The notes: generated by a model from the letters alone, not told the origin. Shown: positions 45,134-54,444, counted from the first letter of the stretch. The stretch is DNA of 64,000 bases from Chlorogloeopsis fritschii PCC 6912 (GCF_000317285.1 NZ_AJLN01000104.1:78864-142863); one strand, 5' to 3'. Numbers and translations: made by a program.

Positions 45134-46762
45134 ATGAATTTAATTACTCTGCTGTTACGCTCTTCTTGGAAAATTGTTGCTCTTGCTGTTTTTGTTGGTT
45201 TATTAAGTGGGGCTAGCACAGCGGGACTGATTGTTACTATCAATGCTCAAGTCAATTATTTTTCATTAACAGCCATATTAATTTGGAGTTTTATTGGCCT
45301 TGTTTTTCTAAAATTTTTTACCAATATCATTTCTAAATTTTTATTAATAAATCTTGCAGAAAAAGCTATTTTTGAATTGCGCTTAATTTTGAGTGAAAGA
45401 ATTCTGGCTGCACCGTTATTTCATTTAGAGCGTTTAGGAAATCATCGGATCTTAGCTACGCTTACTAATGATATTATATCAGTGTCTTATATTGTTTACG
45501 CTATTCCTACTTTATGTATTGAAATTGCAGTTGTAGTTAGTTGTCTTTTCTATTTATTTTGGTTGTCTCCAACAGTATTTCTTATAATAGTGATTTTTCT
45601 GCTTTTAGGAATATTCAGCTATAAACAAGTGGCAGGTAAGGCAATATCATTTTTGACATTGGCTCGCTATCAAGAAGATAGATTATTTAACCATTTTCGT
45701 AGTTTAATTGAAGGAACTAAGGAACTGAAAATTCACCAACAGCGACGCCAAAACTTTATATTAAAAGAACTAAAAGAAACAGCTCAACTTTATAGGCGTA
45801 AAAATGTAGTTGGGATGACGATATTTGCAACAGCTGCTAGTTGGGGTAACATCTTATTCTTTGTGGTTGTTGGTCTAGTACTGTTTATCTTACCAAATCT
45901 TCAAGTCATTTCTACCTATATTTTATCTGGATATGCACTTACTATTCTGTACCTAATATCTCCTTTAGAGTACATCATGAGTGCTATTCCTAGCTTCAGT
46001 AAAGCTACAGTTGCTTTAGGAAATATAGACTCTCTCAAACTATCCTTATTAAATCACTTCCGCGAGAGTAATTTAATAAGTTGTGGTGCAGCAGATAATT
46101 TTTGTCAGCGTCTAGAACTTTTAAGTGTCACTCATACTTATCATCAAGAGCAGGAAGATATAGCTTTTACTCTTGGCCCGATTGATTTGACTTTTTCGGA
46201 TGGTGAAATTGTTTTTATTGTTGGCGGTAACGGTAGTGGTAAGTCTACTCTTGTTAAACTGATTACTGGTTTGTACATTCCTGAAACTGGAAACATCTAT
46301 CTCAATAACAAATTAGTTACAATTGAAAATCAAGAGTGGTTCCGCCAACATTTCTCAGTCGTATTCTCTGATTTTTATCTGTTCGATAATTTCTGGAATT
46401 TAGGTAAAGTAATTACTGACGAGCAAATGTATGACTATCTAGTCAAATTACACCTTAACAAAAAGGTACAAGTTAAAAATGGTGTACTTTCTACCACATC
46501 CTTATCTCAAGGACAACGAAAACGTCTAGCTCTTTTAACTGCTTATTTGGAAGACCGACCTATTTATGTATTTGATGAATGGGCTTCTGACCAAGACCCT
46601 GTGTTTAAGAAGATTTTTTATACGCAATTATTACCTGAATTGAAAAAGAAAGGTAAAACTGTAATAGTTGTTACTCATGATGAACAATATTTCTATTTGT
46701 CAGAAAAGATAGTGAAGCTAGACTATGGCAAAATAGAAGATGTTTTCACTTGGTGTAGCTAG
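45134..46762 (+). CDS. cyclic-peptide export ABC transporter, PvdE/YojI-type
   Basis: A 542-aa half-exporter: six membrane helices (residues about 10-300), then an ATPase with Walker A GGNGSGKST, a signature LSQGQRKRLALL and Walker B IYVFDEWASDQDP. The FDEWA(S/A)DQDP sequence marks the PvdE/YojI/SyrD group, which exports cyclic or modified peptides (YojI exports microcin J25, PvdE the pyoverdine precursor). It diverges from the flavin monooxygenase gene and shares its upstream block with the peptide gene. Cargo is likely the processed peptide; the sequence does not prove it. Confidence 0.9.
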   Translation: MNLITLLLRSSWKIVALAVFVGLLSGASTAGLIVTINAQVNYFSLTAILIWSFIGLVFLKFFTNIISKFLLINLAEKAIFELRLILSERILAAPLFHLERLGNHRILATLTNDIISVSYIVYAIPTLCIEIAVVVSCLFYLFWLSPTVFLIIVIFLLLGIFSYKQVAGKAISFLTLARYQEDRLFNHFRSLIEGTKELKIHQQRRQNFILKELKETAQLYRRKNVVGMTIFATAASWGNILFFVVVGLVLFILPNLQVISTYILSGYALTILYLISPLEYIMSAIPSFSKATVALGNIDSLKLSLLNHFRESNLISCGAADNFCQRLELLSVTHTYHQEQEDIAFTLGPIDLTFSDGEIVFIVGGNGSGKSTLVKLITGLYIPETGNIYLNNKLVTIENQEWFRQHFSVVFSDFYLFDNFWNLGKVITDEQMYDYLVKLHLNKKVQVKNGVLSTTSLSQGQRKRLALLTAYLEDRPIYVFDEWASDQDPVFKKIFYTQLLPELKKKGKTVIVVTHDEQYFYLSEKIVKLDYGKIEDVFTWCS

Positions 46763-46769
46763 GAGGAAA

Positions 46770-46883
46770 GTGCCATTAGGAGCAAAGTTGGTGAAATGGG
46801 TAGCATCGGCTCAAATCAATTTAAAACTGGAACTATTGAGAAATCAAGGTTTGGAACTTTATAAAAAACAAGTGCATAAATAG
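46770..46883 (+). CDS. tiny frame after exporter, possible gene or remnant
   Basis: 37 codons from GTG 46770, with AGGAGG three to eight bases upstream, encoding a basic, helical peptide (LGAKLVKWVASAQINLKLEL). It begins eight bases after the exporter stop. It has protein-like composition but no recognisable family and may be the tail of a lost gene. Confidence 0.3.
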   Translation: MPLGAKLVKWVASAQINLKLELLRNQGLELYKKQVHK

Positions 46884-46970
46884 CCAACAATACTCTTGTA
46901 AAAATAGCTTTATGTCAGGCTCAACAGGAACAAATTAAAATGAAACATACCTAATGACTAATAACAAAAC

Positions 46971-47606
46971 ATGGGAAATCAAGTAATACTCATTGAGCAT
47001 CCATTAATTCAGCACAAACTGACGCTGATGCGTAAAGCCGAAACTAGCACGGTGAAATTTCGTGTTCTCCTGAAAGAAATTGGTATGTTGCTGGGGTATG
47101 AGGTAACGCGAGATTTACCACTAAAACATGAAAAAATTCAAACACCACTAGCTTCGATGAATGCTCCGATCCTTGCCCCAGAAAAAAAATTAGTCATAGT
47201 TTCCATTCAAAGGGCAGGGCAGGGTATTTTGGATGGGATGCTAGAGTTGATGCCATCGGCACGGGTAGGGCATATTGGCTTGTATCGCGATCCCAAAACA
47301 TTGATTCCTGTAGAGTATTATTTCAAAGTTCCCCATGACATAGAAAAGCGAGATGTGCTGGTAGTCGATCCGATGTTAGCAACCGGGAACTCGGCAGTTG
47401 CAGCAGTGGAAAGAGTCAAATCTACAAATCCTCTATCAATTAAGTTTGTTTGTTTACTTGCTGCACCAGAGGGCATTGAGCATTTCATTGAGGTTCATCC
47501 AGATGTGTCTATTTACACAGCAGCTATTGATGAAAAATTAGATGAACACGGCTATATTCTTCCCGGAATGGGAGATGCTGGAGATAGATTATTTGGAACT
47601 AGGTAA
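46971..47606 (+). CDS. upp: uracil phosphoribosyltransferase
   Basis: A 211-aa salvage enzyme that makes UMP from uracil and PRPP. Motifs: [12 protein letters not shown] (PRPP loop), [13 protein letters not shown] [13 protein letters not shown], and [10 protein letters not shown] at the end (uracil site). The length matches Upp. With the URC1-like and DUF1688 genes it forms the three-gene set of the URC uracil catabolism pathway, in which a UPRT (URC6) first makes UMP. The peptide/FMO/exporter cassette separates it from them. Confidence 0.95.
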   Translation: MGNQVILIEHPLIQHKLTLMRKAETSTVKFRVLLKEIGMLLGYEVTRDLPLKHEKIQTPLASMNAPILAPEKKLVIVSIQRAGQGILDGMLELMPSARVGHIGLYRDPKTLIPVEYYFKVPHDIEKRDVLVVDPMLATGNSAVAAVERVKSTNPLSIKFVCLLAAPEGIEHFIEVHPDVSIYTAAIDEKLDEHGYILPGMGDAGDRLFGTR

Positions 47607-47665
47607 AATCTTTGTTTAGGCTTCTAGCCCGCGTGGGTTAGAATATTTGCAAGTTAAACCTTAGT

Positions 47666-47896
47666 ATGATGAGTATGCATCCCTTGTTAAAGGTTGACAT
47701 TTCTCAATTAACTGTAGCCGAGCGAATACAACTTGCAGAAGATTTGTGGGATAGCATCCTCGCAATACCAGAGGTGATTCCAGTAAGTCAAACGCAAAAA
47801 CGAGAATTGGATAGGCGTTTGGAACTTTTCCGTCAAAACCCAACTCAGGGTTCAAGCTGGCAAGAAATGAAGCAAAAACTGGGCTTTTTTAAATGA
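47666..47896 (+). CDS. addiction-module antitoxin (TIGR02574-type)
   Basis: A 76-aa helical protein starting near LKVDISQLTVAERIQLAEDLWDSI, the hallmark of putative addiction-module components that pair with RelE/ParE toxins. Two further Met codons lie within ten bases of the start. Its stop overlaps the toxin's ATG (47893-47896), so translation is coupled. Confidence 0.85.
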   Translation: MMSMHPLLKVDISQLTVAERIQLAEDLWDSILAIPEVIPVSQTQKRELDRRLELFRQNPTQGSSWQEMKQKLGFFK

Positions 47897-48192
47897 ATTA
47901 TAAATTACTGATTCGCCCAGAAGCGGAGTTAGATATCGAAGAAGCTTATGAGTGGTACGAAGAAGGCAATCCTGGCTTAGGTTATGAATTTATACGTGCT
48001 GTTGATACCTGTCTAGCTACAATTGGCCGCAATCCTTTGCCGTATCCTGTAGTAAATCAGGAGGTGCGACGAGCTTTGATTCGTCGATTTCCTTACGGAG
48101 TTTTTTACTTTCTCGAAGAGGATAAAATTGTAGTTATTGCCTGTTTCCACGTTAAACGTGATCCACAACAATGGCAAAATCAAAGTGATTGA
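47893..48192 (+). CDS. RelE/ParE-family toxin
   Basis: A 99-aa toxin of the RelE/ParE fold. Typical motifs are IRPEAELDIEEAYEWYE at the start and RRFPYGVFYFLEEDKIVVIA in the second half, where the Arg/Tyr-rich strand carries functional residues. The gene is intact. Whether it cuts mRNA (RelE) or inhibits gyrase (ParE) cannot be told. It overlaps the antitoxin by 4 bp. Confidence 0.9.
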   Translation: MNYKLLIRPEAELDIEEAYEWYEEGNPGLGYEFIRAVDTCLATIGRNPLPYPVVNQEVRRALIRRFPYGVFYFLEEDKIVVIACFHVKRDPQQWQNQSD

Positions 48193-48389
48193 ATGCGATC
48201 GCAATTTTTACTCTCGAAAAATATAAGCGATCGCACGGCTTGAAAAATCTCTGCTTCGGCTGCATTTAATTTGAGATAAGGCGTAGTTGCTGCGTGCAAA
48301 TACCTGTATTCACCCCAACCAAAAAAAGCTTATTTACAGGGTAACTGATATCATCTATTTATAGTCGCAACCTTTTGGAGTGACTGTAT

Positions 48390-48638
48390 ATGTATAACAT
48401 TGAGCTTACGGAAACACAGGCTGAAATTGCAGAATTACTCAATCGAGTTTTGTCAGGAGAGGAAGTAATTATTTCAAACGCTGGGACTCCAGTTGCGCGT
48501 ATAGTACCAATCGCAGAACAGTCATTACCCAGAATTGCAGGGTTAGATAAAGGCAAAGTTGTAATTTCTCCTGATTTTGATGCACCTTTACCAGATGACA
48601 TTCTGAACGATTTTCTCAACCCAGCAGATGCTGAATAA
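48390..48638 (+). CDS. Phd/YefM-type antitoxin, orphan
   Basis: An 82-aa antitoxin: an N-terminal DNA-binding fold (LTETQAEIAELLNRVLSGEE, then VIISNAGTPVARIVP) and a flexible tail that would wrap the toxin. The ATG of a PIN-domain toxin normally overlaps this stop. Here the overlap (TAATG at 48636-48640) is present, but the toxin frame is broken after about five codons, so only the antitoxin remains. Confidence 0.88.
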   Translation: MYNIELTETQAEIAELLNRVLSGEEVIISNAGTPVARIVPIAEQSLPRIAGLDKGKVVISPDFDAPLPDDILNDFLNPADAE

Positions 48639-48652
48639 TGAGAGCATTACTT
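48638..48652 (+). pseudogene. remnant of a VapC/PIN toxin start
   Basis: Reads ATGAGAGCATTACTT (MRALL), the usual beginning of PIN-domain toxins partnered with this antitoxin type (MRALLDTHTFLW). The following codons are unlike any PIN domain and lead straight into the 3' end of the convergent tyrA gene. The rest of the toxin has apparently been deleted. Confidence 0.5.
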
Positions 48653-48656
48653 GAAT

Positions 48657-49499
48657 TTAATCATCAACAAATGCAGTTCTTGCCTGTTGAGTTAATTGCA
48701 ATTTTTCCTCCAAAACTTTCCAATTTTCCTGTTCAATTAGGCTAATTAATTCATCAAGATTGTGGCGATATTTCTGCAAAGACTTCAGCAATTCCTGCCG
48801 ATTATACTGTGCCATCATCACTCCTAACTCTGGATTTCCACCCCCAACGCGGCTAGTATCTCTAAACCCGGAACTAGCAAGTTTCTGAGCTAATTGCAAA
48901 ACTTTCGAGTCTGTTTCACTCATGCAAGCAGCAATTAAAGAGGCACTCACCATCACAGGTAAATGAGAAATCCAACTTACTGCTTTATCATGGTCTTCTG
49001 GAGCACAATGGTAAATAGTTGCTCGCAGCTGCCGGACAATTTCTGCTACAACATTTACCGCTGTCTTTGGAGTTACCGCTGTTGGCGTTAATACATAAGG
49101 TCTATCCACAAATAAATGCCGCTGTGCCGCTTCAATACCACTCTCGGCTGTACCTGCCATAGGATGACCACCGACAAAATTATCCCATAATGAAGAAATT
49201 GCTTGCACTATCGGTGTTTTTACTGAGCCAACATCAGTGATGATTACATTAGAAGGTAAATAAGCAATTAGCTGTTCGACTGTGGGAATAATAAGTCCAA
49301 TTGGTGTACAAATGAATACTACTTCTGCGGTAACTAGTAGGTTCGTATCTACTGATGCCTCATCTACACTGCCTAGAGCGATCGCTTTAGTACAGGTTGA
49401 TTCCCGGCGACTGACTCCTAAGACATAATGTCCGTGCGATCGCAAATCTAAACCTAAAGAGCCGCCAATTAGTCCGAGTCCTAAAATACCAATTTTCAT
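48657..49499 (-). CDS. tyrA: prephenate/arogenate dehydrogenase
   Basis: A 280-aa NAD(P)-dependent enzyme of tyrosine synthesis. The Rossmann motif GILGLGLIGGSLGLDL starts at residue 3, followed by VGGHPMAGTAESG and EDHDKAVSWISHLP (the active-site His). In cyanobacteria this type usually prefers arogenate and NADP. I chose Met 49499 because the Rossmann fold starts directly there; a longer frame adds 19 non-conserved residues. Its 3' end abuts the broken toxin gene. Confidence 0.92.
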   Translation of the reverse strand: MKIGILGLGLIGGSLGLDLRSHGHYVLGVSRRESTCTKAIALGSVDEASVDTNLLVTAEVVFICTPIGLIIPTVEQLIAYLPSNVIITDVGSVKTPIVQAISSLWDNFVGGHPMAGTAESGIEAAQRHLFVDRPYVLTPTAVTPKTAVNVVAEIVRQLRATIYHCAPEDHDKAVSWISHLPVMVSASLIAACMSETDSKVLQLAQKLASSGFRDTSRVGGGNPELGVMMAQYNRQELLKSLQKYRHNLDELISLIEQENWKVLEEKLQLTQQARTAFVDD

Positions 49500-49580
49500 T
49501 GTGATTTTGAAGTTGCATCTTTCAGATAATTTTGACGTTATTGACCGATTATTCAAGTCGGCATCCGGTGAGGTAGCCTA

Positions 49581-51143
49581 ATGACTGTAGAGGAATTACT
49601 GGCCAAATATGAAGCGGGAATGAGAGACTTTAGTGGTATTGACCTCTCAGAAGCTAACCTCAGAGGTGTACAACTCAGCGAGGCTAATTTTAGTCATGCT
49701 AATTTTAGTATCGTAAACATGAGTGGTGCAAATCTCAGTGGCTCCAATTTGCGTCATGCCCAGCTAAATGTAGCAAGACTGCGTGGTGCTCATCTTACCC
49801 AAGCTAACCTCAACCACGCCACTCTCAATGTAGCTAATTTAATTCGAGCAGATCTCAGTCGCGCCCAACTCCAGTCAGCCTCGTTAATTCGTGCTGAGTT
49901 AATCCGCGCCGATCTCAGCCGTGCCGATCTCATGCAAGCAAACCTTAGTAAAGCCGATCTCAGAGGTGCTGCACTTCGACACGCTGTATTGAAACAGGCT
50001 AATTTAAACGAAGCTAATTTGAAGGATGCTTTCCTGACAGGAGCCAATTTAGAAGGAGCCAATTTAAGCAACACTGACTTAAGTAAAGCCGAGCTTAGTG
50101 GTGCCAATTTCCGAGATGCCGAAATGAGACAAGCAAATCTCAGCCATGCCGACTTGACTGGCGCAAATTTGAGCGGTACAAATCTTCGTTGGGCAGATTT
50201 AAGTGGAGCCAATCTGCGCTGGGCGGATCTAAGTGGAGCCAAATTAAGTGGTGCAAATTTAATTGGAGCAGATTTAAGTAATGCTAATTTAACAAATACG
50301 AGTTTGGTTCATGCCGATTTAACTCAGGCTAAATTAATGAAAGTGGAGTGGATAGGTGCAGACTTGTCAGGAGCAACTTTGACAGGCTCTAAACTTTATG
50401 CCACCTCCAGGTTTGGTTTAAAAACCGAAGGGATGATTTGTGAATGGGTAGATCTTAGCCCTGCAGGCGATCGCTCTATCATCCAAAATTTCAACGCCGA
50501 AGAAACACGTGACTTTTTTAACGAAACTTTACCCACCATTCGGATTATTGTCGATAAACCTTTAGATCCAGAAGCCAATTTTGCGATCGCCGGTGCTTAT
50601 TACCAAATTGCTCAACAATATCAACAATTGCAGCAACCCCCCAGTATGGAAATTGGACGTCGCCGTACAGTTTTTACTTTCCGTGTAGATAGCGATGTCA
50701 ATTTATTTTCCACTGCTTATCTAGCTATTCTTCCCTTCCAAGATGCTGAAATTACCCAGGATAATATTCATCAGATCTTGGCAATAATATTTAGTGAAAA
50801 GATGCCTGTTATGGCTGCGTCAACTCATCAACATTTGCAGCAATTAACAGCGCTAGTTGAAACAGCAAGAGAAAATGCTAATACTATTAAACAAGCAAAA
50901 AATATCTGGCAGATTACAGCTAAACTAAACTTTTTCCAAGCACCAACTCAGATAATTTTAACTAATTCTAGTGCTCAAAGCCTAAATATACATTACCATC
51001 ATAATTTTGGTAAAAAATTTATTGATAGTTCCGATGTCAATACTTCTATTTATAATGAAACCGCTCAAGAAGCAGCTAACCCAAGCCTACCTTCTACAAG
51101 TTTAGTTATTGATTTTATTAAGGGATTCCATTACATAGGTTAG
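49581..51143 (+). CDS. pentapeptide-repeat protein with C-terminal domain
   Basis: A 520-aa protein. Residues about 18-270 are some fifty consecutive A(D/N)LxX pentapeptides (for example ADLSRADLMQANLSKADLRG), which fold into a right-handed beta-helix. Residues about 270-520 form a separate domain of unknown function with an alpha/beta pattern. The beta-helix may mimic DNA or be a protein scaffold. Minus-strand frames over the repeats are shadows. The gene lies between divergent tyrA and a downstream DUF1517 gene. Confidence 0.9.
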   Translation: MTVEELLAKYEAGMRDFSGIDLSEANLRGVQLSEANFSHANFSIVNMSGANLSGSNLRHAQLNVARLRGAHLTQANLNHATLNVANLIRADLSRAQLQSASLIRAELIRADLSRADLMQANLSKADLRGAALRHAVLKQANLNEANLKDAFLTGANLEGANLSNTDLSKAELSGANFRDAEMRQANLSHADLTGANLSGTNLRWADLSGANLRWADLSGAKLSGANLIGADLSNANLTNTSLVHADLTQAKLMKVEWIGADLSGATLTGSKLYATSRFGLKTEGMICEWVDLSPAGDRSIIQNFNAEETRDFFNETLPTIRIIVDKPLDPEANFAIAGAYYQIAQQYQQLQQPPSMEIGRRRTVFTFRVDSDVNLFSTAYLAILPFQDAEITQDNIHQILAIIFSEKMPVMAASTHQHLQQLTALVETARENANTIKQAKNIWQITAKLNFFQAPTQIILTNSSAQSLNIHYHHNFGKKFIDSSDVNTSIYNETAQEAANPSLPSTSLVIDFIKGFHYIG

Positions 51144-51195
51144 TGGATAGTGGTTAATGGTTAGTGGTTAATGGTTAGTGGTTAGTAGTACACTA
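51144..51195 (+). repeat. short tandem repeat
   Basis: Imperfect repeats of TGGTTAGTGGTTAA and GTGGATAGTGG, followed by an opposite-sense run of CTATCTACTATCTACTATC near 51213. A similar but shorter repeat occurs at 54120-54165 (GTGGATAGCGGCTAG). They fill the space before the DUF1517 gene. Confidence 0.65.
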
Positions 51196-51261
51196 CCAAC
51201 AACCAACACCTATCTACTATCTACTATCTATGAACTACTAACAAATTTTAGGAGATGAAAA

Positions 51262-51855
51262 ATGCGTGATTCCTTTAATCGAATGATAGGTAAGACTCGC
51301 TATGTGGTTTGCCGGATCATGCTGCATTTAAGTGGAACTGAGGTAGCACCAATTTTGGGAGTATTAAATCGTGCTGCACGGGAAGCGATCGATGCCGAAG
51401 GTGACATGGAAGTTTTGGGAGAAGGATTGGTAGAACTGTGCGAAACTTTAATGCGGTACGAAGAATACTGGCTTTCTGCTGCAAATGAAGGCGATGTATT
51501 TTGGAGCGAAGGTGAAGCGGGAGACTATGTAAATGAATTGTTTACCGATTCTGCTCAACGATATGGCACCGAACTCGATTTTCATTCTACTTCTGATTAC
51601 GATGAATCTTTTTCTGTGCCTGTGACGCGCAATGTCGTTGTCATGATTACGGTGGCTTTTGAAGGAGAAGTACCAGAATTAGAAACCGATCTTGCCAATA
51701 TCACCGCGCTTAAGGAAGGCTTGAAAGCACTAATAGGGTTACATTATAAACATAAACTGCGAGCTATTCAGGTGCATTTCTCACCAGCGCAGTTGGGTGA
51801 TGAACTCACCAACGATCAACTTTTGCAACACTATCCAGAGTTGATTCCCCTCTAA
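51262..51855 (+). CDS. DUF1517-family protein
   Basis: A 197-aa soluble protein with the DUF1517 core (VVCRIMLHLSGTEVAPILG near the start; RNVVVMITVAFEGEVPELE; LRAIQVHFSPAQLGDELT near the end). The family is common in cyanobacteria and chloroplasts; its function is unknown. Met 51262 has TAGGAGATG upstream. Length is that of the soluble domain only, without the membrane anchor present in many DUF1517 proteins. Confidence 0.85.
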   Translation: MRDSFNRMIGKTRYVVCRIMLHLSGTEVAPILGVLNRAAREAIDAEGDMEVLGEGLVELCETLMRYEEYWLSAANEGDVFWSEGEAGDYVNELFTDSAQRYGTELDFHSTSDYDESFSVPVTRNVVVMITVAFEGEVPELETDLANITALKEGLKALIGLHYKHKLRAIQVHFSPAQLGDELTNDQLLQHYPELIPL

Positions 51856-51925
51856 TTTGTACGGTCGTCTGTACTTAGCACAGGCAAGGAGAAATTGTTA
51901 AGCTCAAAGATGGGACAATAATAAA

Positions 51926-52807
51926 ATGCTGATGAACATTTTGCGTAAATTTACAGCAGTTTTTTTAACATTAAGTTTGTGTTTGACTACGGTTGCTTGT
52001 GGTGGTGGAGCAAACCAAACTACGCCGCCGCAAGCTAGAGACGCTAGTCAAACATCTGAGGTTACTAAGTTGAGTGATGGACAGTACCCAGTGCAGCAAG
52101 CTAGCTACAACGATGCTGATGGGGAATACACCCTGTTTTTACTGGGTGCCACACCTCCAACCGTTAGAACCCAAAATTTACAAATGGCGCGGTTGACTGA
52201 TGAGGAGATTAAGGAAGGTAAGAAATCTTACTTAAAGGTAGAAAATGGACAACCCGTCCTCTACCTAACGGAAGATTTTAAAATTGAGTACATCCACAAC
52301 GTCACTGAGACTCGCACCGATCCTCAAACCGGGCAACAGGAAACTGTCGTAGTCCGTCGAGAAAACGGTTTTTGGGCACCTTTTGCTGGCTCTTTAGCTG
52401 GAGCAGTGGCAGGGCAGGCTATTGGTAATGCCTTGTTTAGACCTCATTACTATGTACCGCCTGTGTATCAGCCGGGAGTAATCACTGGTTATGGTGGCTA
52501 TGGCAGAAGCTACAACGATGCAATTACAAGCTATCAGCGTCGTTATAATCAGCCACCAGCAGAAGTGAGAAATCGCACAACTTTTCGCACTACAGGAAAC
52601 ATCAGAAGGACATATCCTAGCGGCTCAACTGTACGTACTACACCACGTACTGGTACAGGTAGCCGTGCGACTGGTTCTGGTTATGGCGGTAGTACATTAA
52701 GACCTTCTGGTAGATCTAGCCCCACTAGACGCAGTCCTAGTTTTGGTAGTGGAGGCGCTTCCAGCCGCCGTACAACAGGTTTTGGTAGCAGAAGCAGAAG
52801 GCGCTAA
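51926..52807 (+). CDS. exported lipoprotein with Gly/Ser/Arg-rich C-terminus
   Basis: A 293-aa lipoprotein: the signal sequence ends in the lipobox TVACGGG (Cys near residue 25). A conserved domain of about 120 residues follows, then a glycine-hinge-like SLAGAVAGQAIGNALF segment and about 100 residues of Gly/Ser/Thr/Arg-rich sequence (GSGYGGSTLRPSGRSS). The tail is low-complexity and positively charged, so it may bind cell-wall or extracellular polysaccharide. Met 51926 and Met 51932 are both possible starts. Confidence 0.75.
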   Translation: MLMNILRKFTAVFLTLSLCLTTVACGGGANQTTPPQARDASQTSEVTKLSDGQYPVQQASYNDADGEYTLFLLGATPPTVRTQNLQMARLTDEEIKEGKKSYLKVENGQPVLYLTEDFKIEYIHNVTETRTDPQTGQQETVVVRRENGFWAPFAGSLAGAVAGQAIGNALFRPHYYVPPVYQPGVITGYGGYGRSYNDAITSYQRRYNQPPAEVRNRTTFRTTGNIRRTYPSGSTVRTTPRTGTGSRATGSGYGGSTLRPSGRSSPTRRSPSFGSGGASSRRTTGFGSRSRRR

Positions 52808-53007
52808 TGTTAAGAAGGCAGAAGGCAGTAGACACGAAGTGGCTTCCGAAGGTAGGCAGAAGGTCGTTAGTTTAGATTGAACTCAAAAGAGAAACACTAG
52901 ATTATTCACATTCTTTTCTTCCTTCTTGTTCTCAATTTTTTCTAACAAAAAGGCGCGGGGAAATGGGAAATTTCTCCGCGTCTTTAGTTATTGGAAAGAC
53001 ATAATTT

Positions 53008-54066
53008 CTATGCTAAAGCCACAGCAGGTTGCGGCCAGCGTCCAACGGCTTTACCAATCACTGCTAGCTCTTGCATTAGCTGATCGAATGCTTCTGGTGT
53101 TAGAGATTGAGGGCCATCTGATAAAGCTTTCTTAGGATTGGGGTGAACCTCAATCATCAGAGAATCACATCCGGCGGCGATCGCTGCCATAGACATAGAA
53201 GGCACATAAGCAGCCCAACCAGTACCGTGGCTGGGATCGATCATGATTGGCAAGTGGGTTAAGTTGCGCAGTACTGGTACTACCGATATATCCAGGGTAT
53301 TGCGGGTGTACTGGCGATCAAAGTTGCGAATTCCCCGTTCGCACAAAATCACATTCGGATTTCCCGCTGCCAAGATATATTCGGCAGCCATCAACCATTC
53401 TTCAATCGTTGCTGACATTCCTCGCTTGAGGAGAACTGGTTTTGGTTGCGCTCCCACTTTCTTGAGTAGGGAGAAATTTTGCATATTTCTTGCGCCTACC
53501 TGAACAACATCAGCAACTTCCACGATTTTGTCTAAGTCGGCGCTGTCCATTACTTCTGTAATGATGCCCAGTCCACTAGCTTCTCGCGCTGCTGCCAGTA
53601 ATTCTAAAGCGCTCTCACCATGTCCTTGGAAGGCATAAGGCGAAGTTCGAGGTTTGTATGCACCACCGCGTAAAAACTTGGCTCCAGCTGCCTTAACGCG
53701 CTGCGCCGTCTCAACAATCATTTCCTCGTTTTCGACAGAGCAAGGCCCGGCAACCACTACTAAGGGGTGATTTTCACCAATTGTTACAGGCCCGTCAGGA
53801 GTATTAACTACTACTTCAGAAGCTTCCCCGTGGCGGTATTGGCGGCTAGCTCGTTTATAAGGCTGTTCTACCCGTAGTACTTGCTCAATCCAGGGGCTAA
53901 CTTCCTGAATTTGTAGCGGATCTAAGTCGGCAGTTTCACCTACTAAACCAATTACTACCTTGTGCTTACCGACAATTTTTTCTGGTGTCAGCCCCCAGGT
54001 GTGTAGTTCTTCACTGACGCGGTTGATTTCCGCCTCAGGAGAACCAACTTTCATCACTACAATCAT
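53008..54066 (-). CDS. aroF: 3-deoxy-7-phosphoheptulonate (DAHP) synthase
   Basis: A 352-aa enzyme starting the shikimate pathway by joining PEP and erythrose 4-phosphate. An N-terminal ferredoxin-like regulatory domain (residues about 1-75) precedes the TIM barrel. Motifs: VVAGPCSVENEEMI, GGAYKPRTSPYAFQG, VGARNMQNF, LLKRGM and MIDPSHGTGW. This is the type I-beta (B. subtilis-like) class. It stands apart from tyrA in this window. Confidence 0.93.
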   Translation of the reverse strand: MIVVMKVGSPEAEINRVSEELHTWGLTPEKIVGKHKVVIGLVGETADLDPLQIQEVSPWIEQVLRVEQPYKRASRQYRHGEASEVVVNTPDGPVTIGENHPLVVVAGPCSVENEEMIVETAQRVKAAGAKFLRGGAYKPRTSPYAFQGHGESALELLAAAREASGLGIITEVMDSADLDKIVEVADVVQVGARNMQNFSLLKKVGAQPKPVLLKRGMSATIEEWLMAAEYILAAGNPNVILCERGIRNFDRQYTRNTLDISVVPVLRNLTHLPIMIDPSHGTGWAAYVPSMSMAAIAAGCDSLMIEVHPNPKKALSDGPQSLTPEAFDQLMQELAVIGKAVGRWPQPAVALA

Positions 54067-54444
54067 GTTATATTCCCTGATAAGTTGTTTTGATTTTTAA
54101 AATTGTTTGCCAATTATTAGCAATTAGTGGATAGCGGCTAGTTGCTTGCTACTATCCACTAGCTACTGTAAGGGCTGGTCTTAATAGCAATCTTGCAAAA
54201 CAAGGAAATATCTAGAATAAACTCGCCCCTACTAACTATTAACCAATAGCCCAAAATTAAATATAGCGCTCAGTTTTTATGCTACTAAAAATCGGGTACA
54301 AAAAAGCACGATAAATTTTTAATTAATAATGTTGAAGTTTAAATTTTAAGTTTTATAACTTCAACATTTGTTTCAAATCTACCCAATTCCCTAGAAATTG
54401 AAATTTCCAGGCTAGCAATTGTTTGAACACCTGAGCGCCAAAAA
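54067..54444. other. intergenic region with a long hairpin
   Basis: About 380 bp between PAM68 and aroF, both on the minus strand. At 54328-54368 there is a perfect 12-base stem AATGTTGAAGTT/AACTTCAACATT with a 17-base loop, 77 bp after the PAM68 stop; it may end the rpsO-PAM68 transcript. Also present is the tandem repeat near 54120. Confidence 0.55.

Noticed and set aside
49790..50242. Long minus-strand frame over the pentapeptide gene
   Set aside because: Mirror of the repeated codons on the plus strand; Ala/Leu/Arg-rich shadow.
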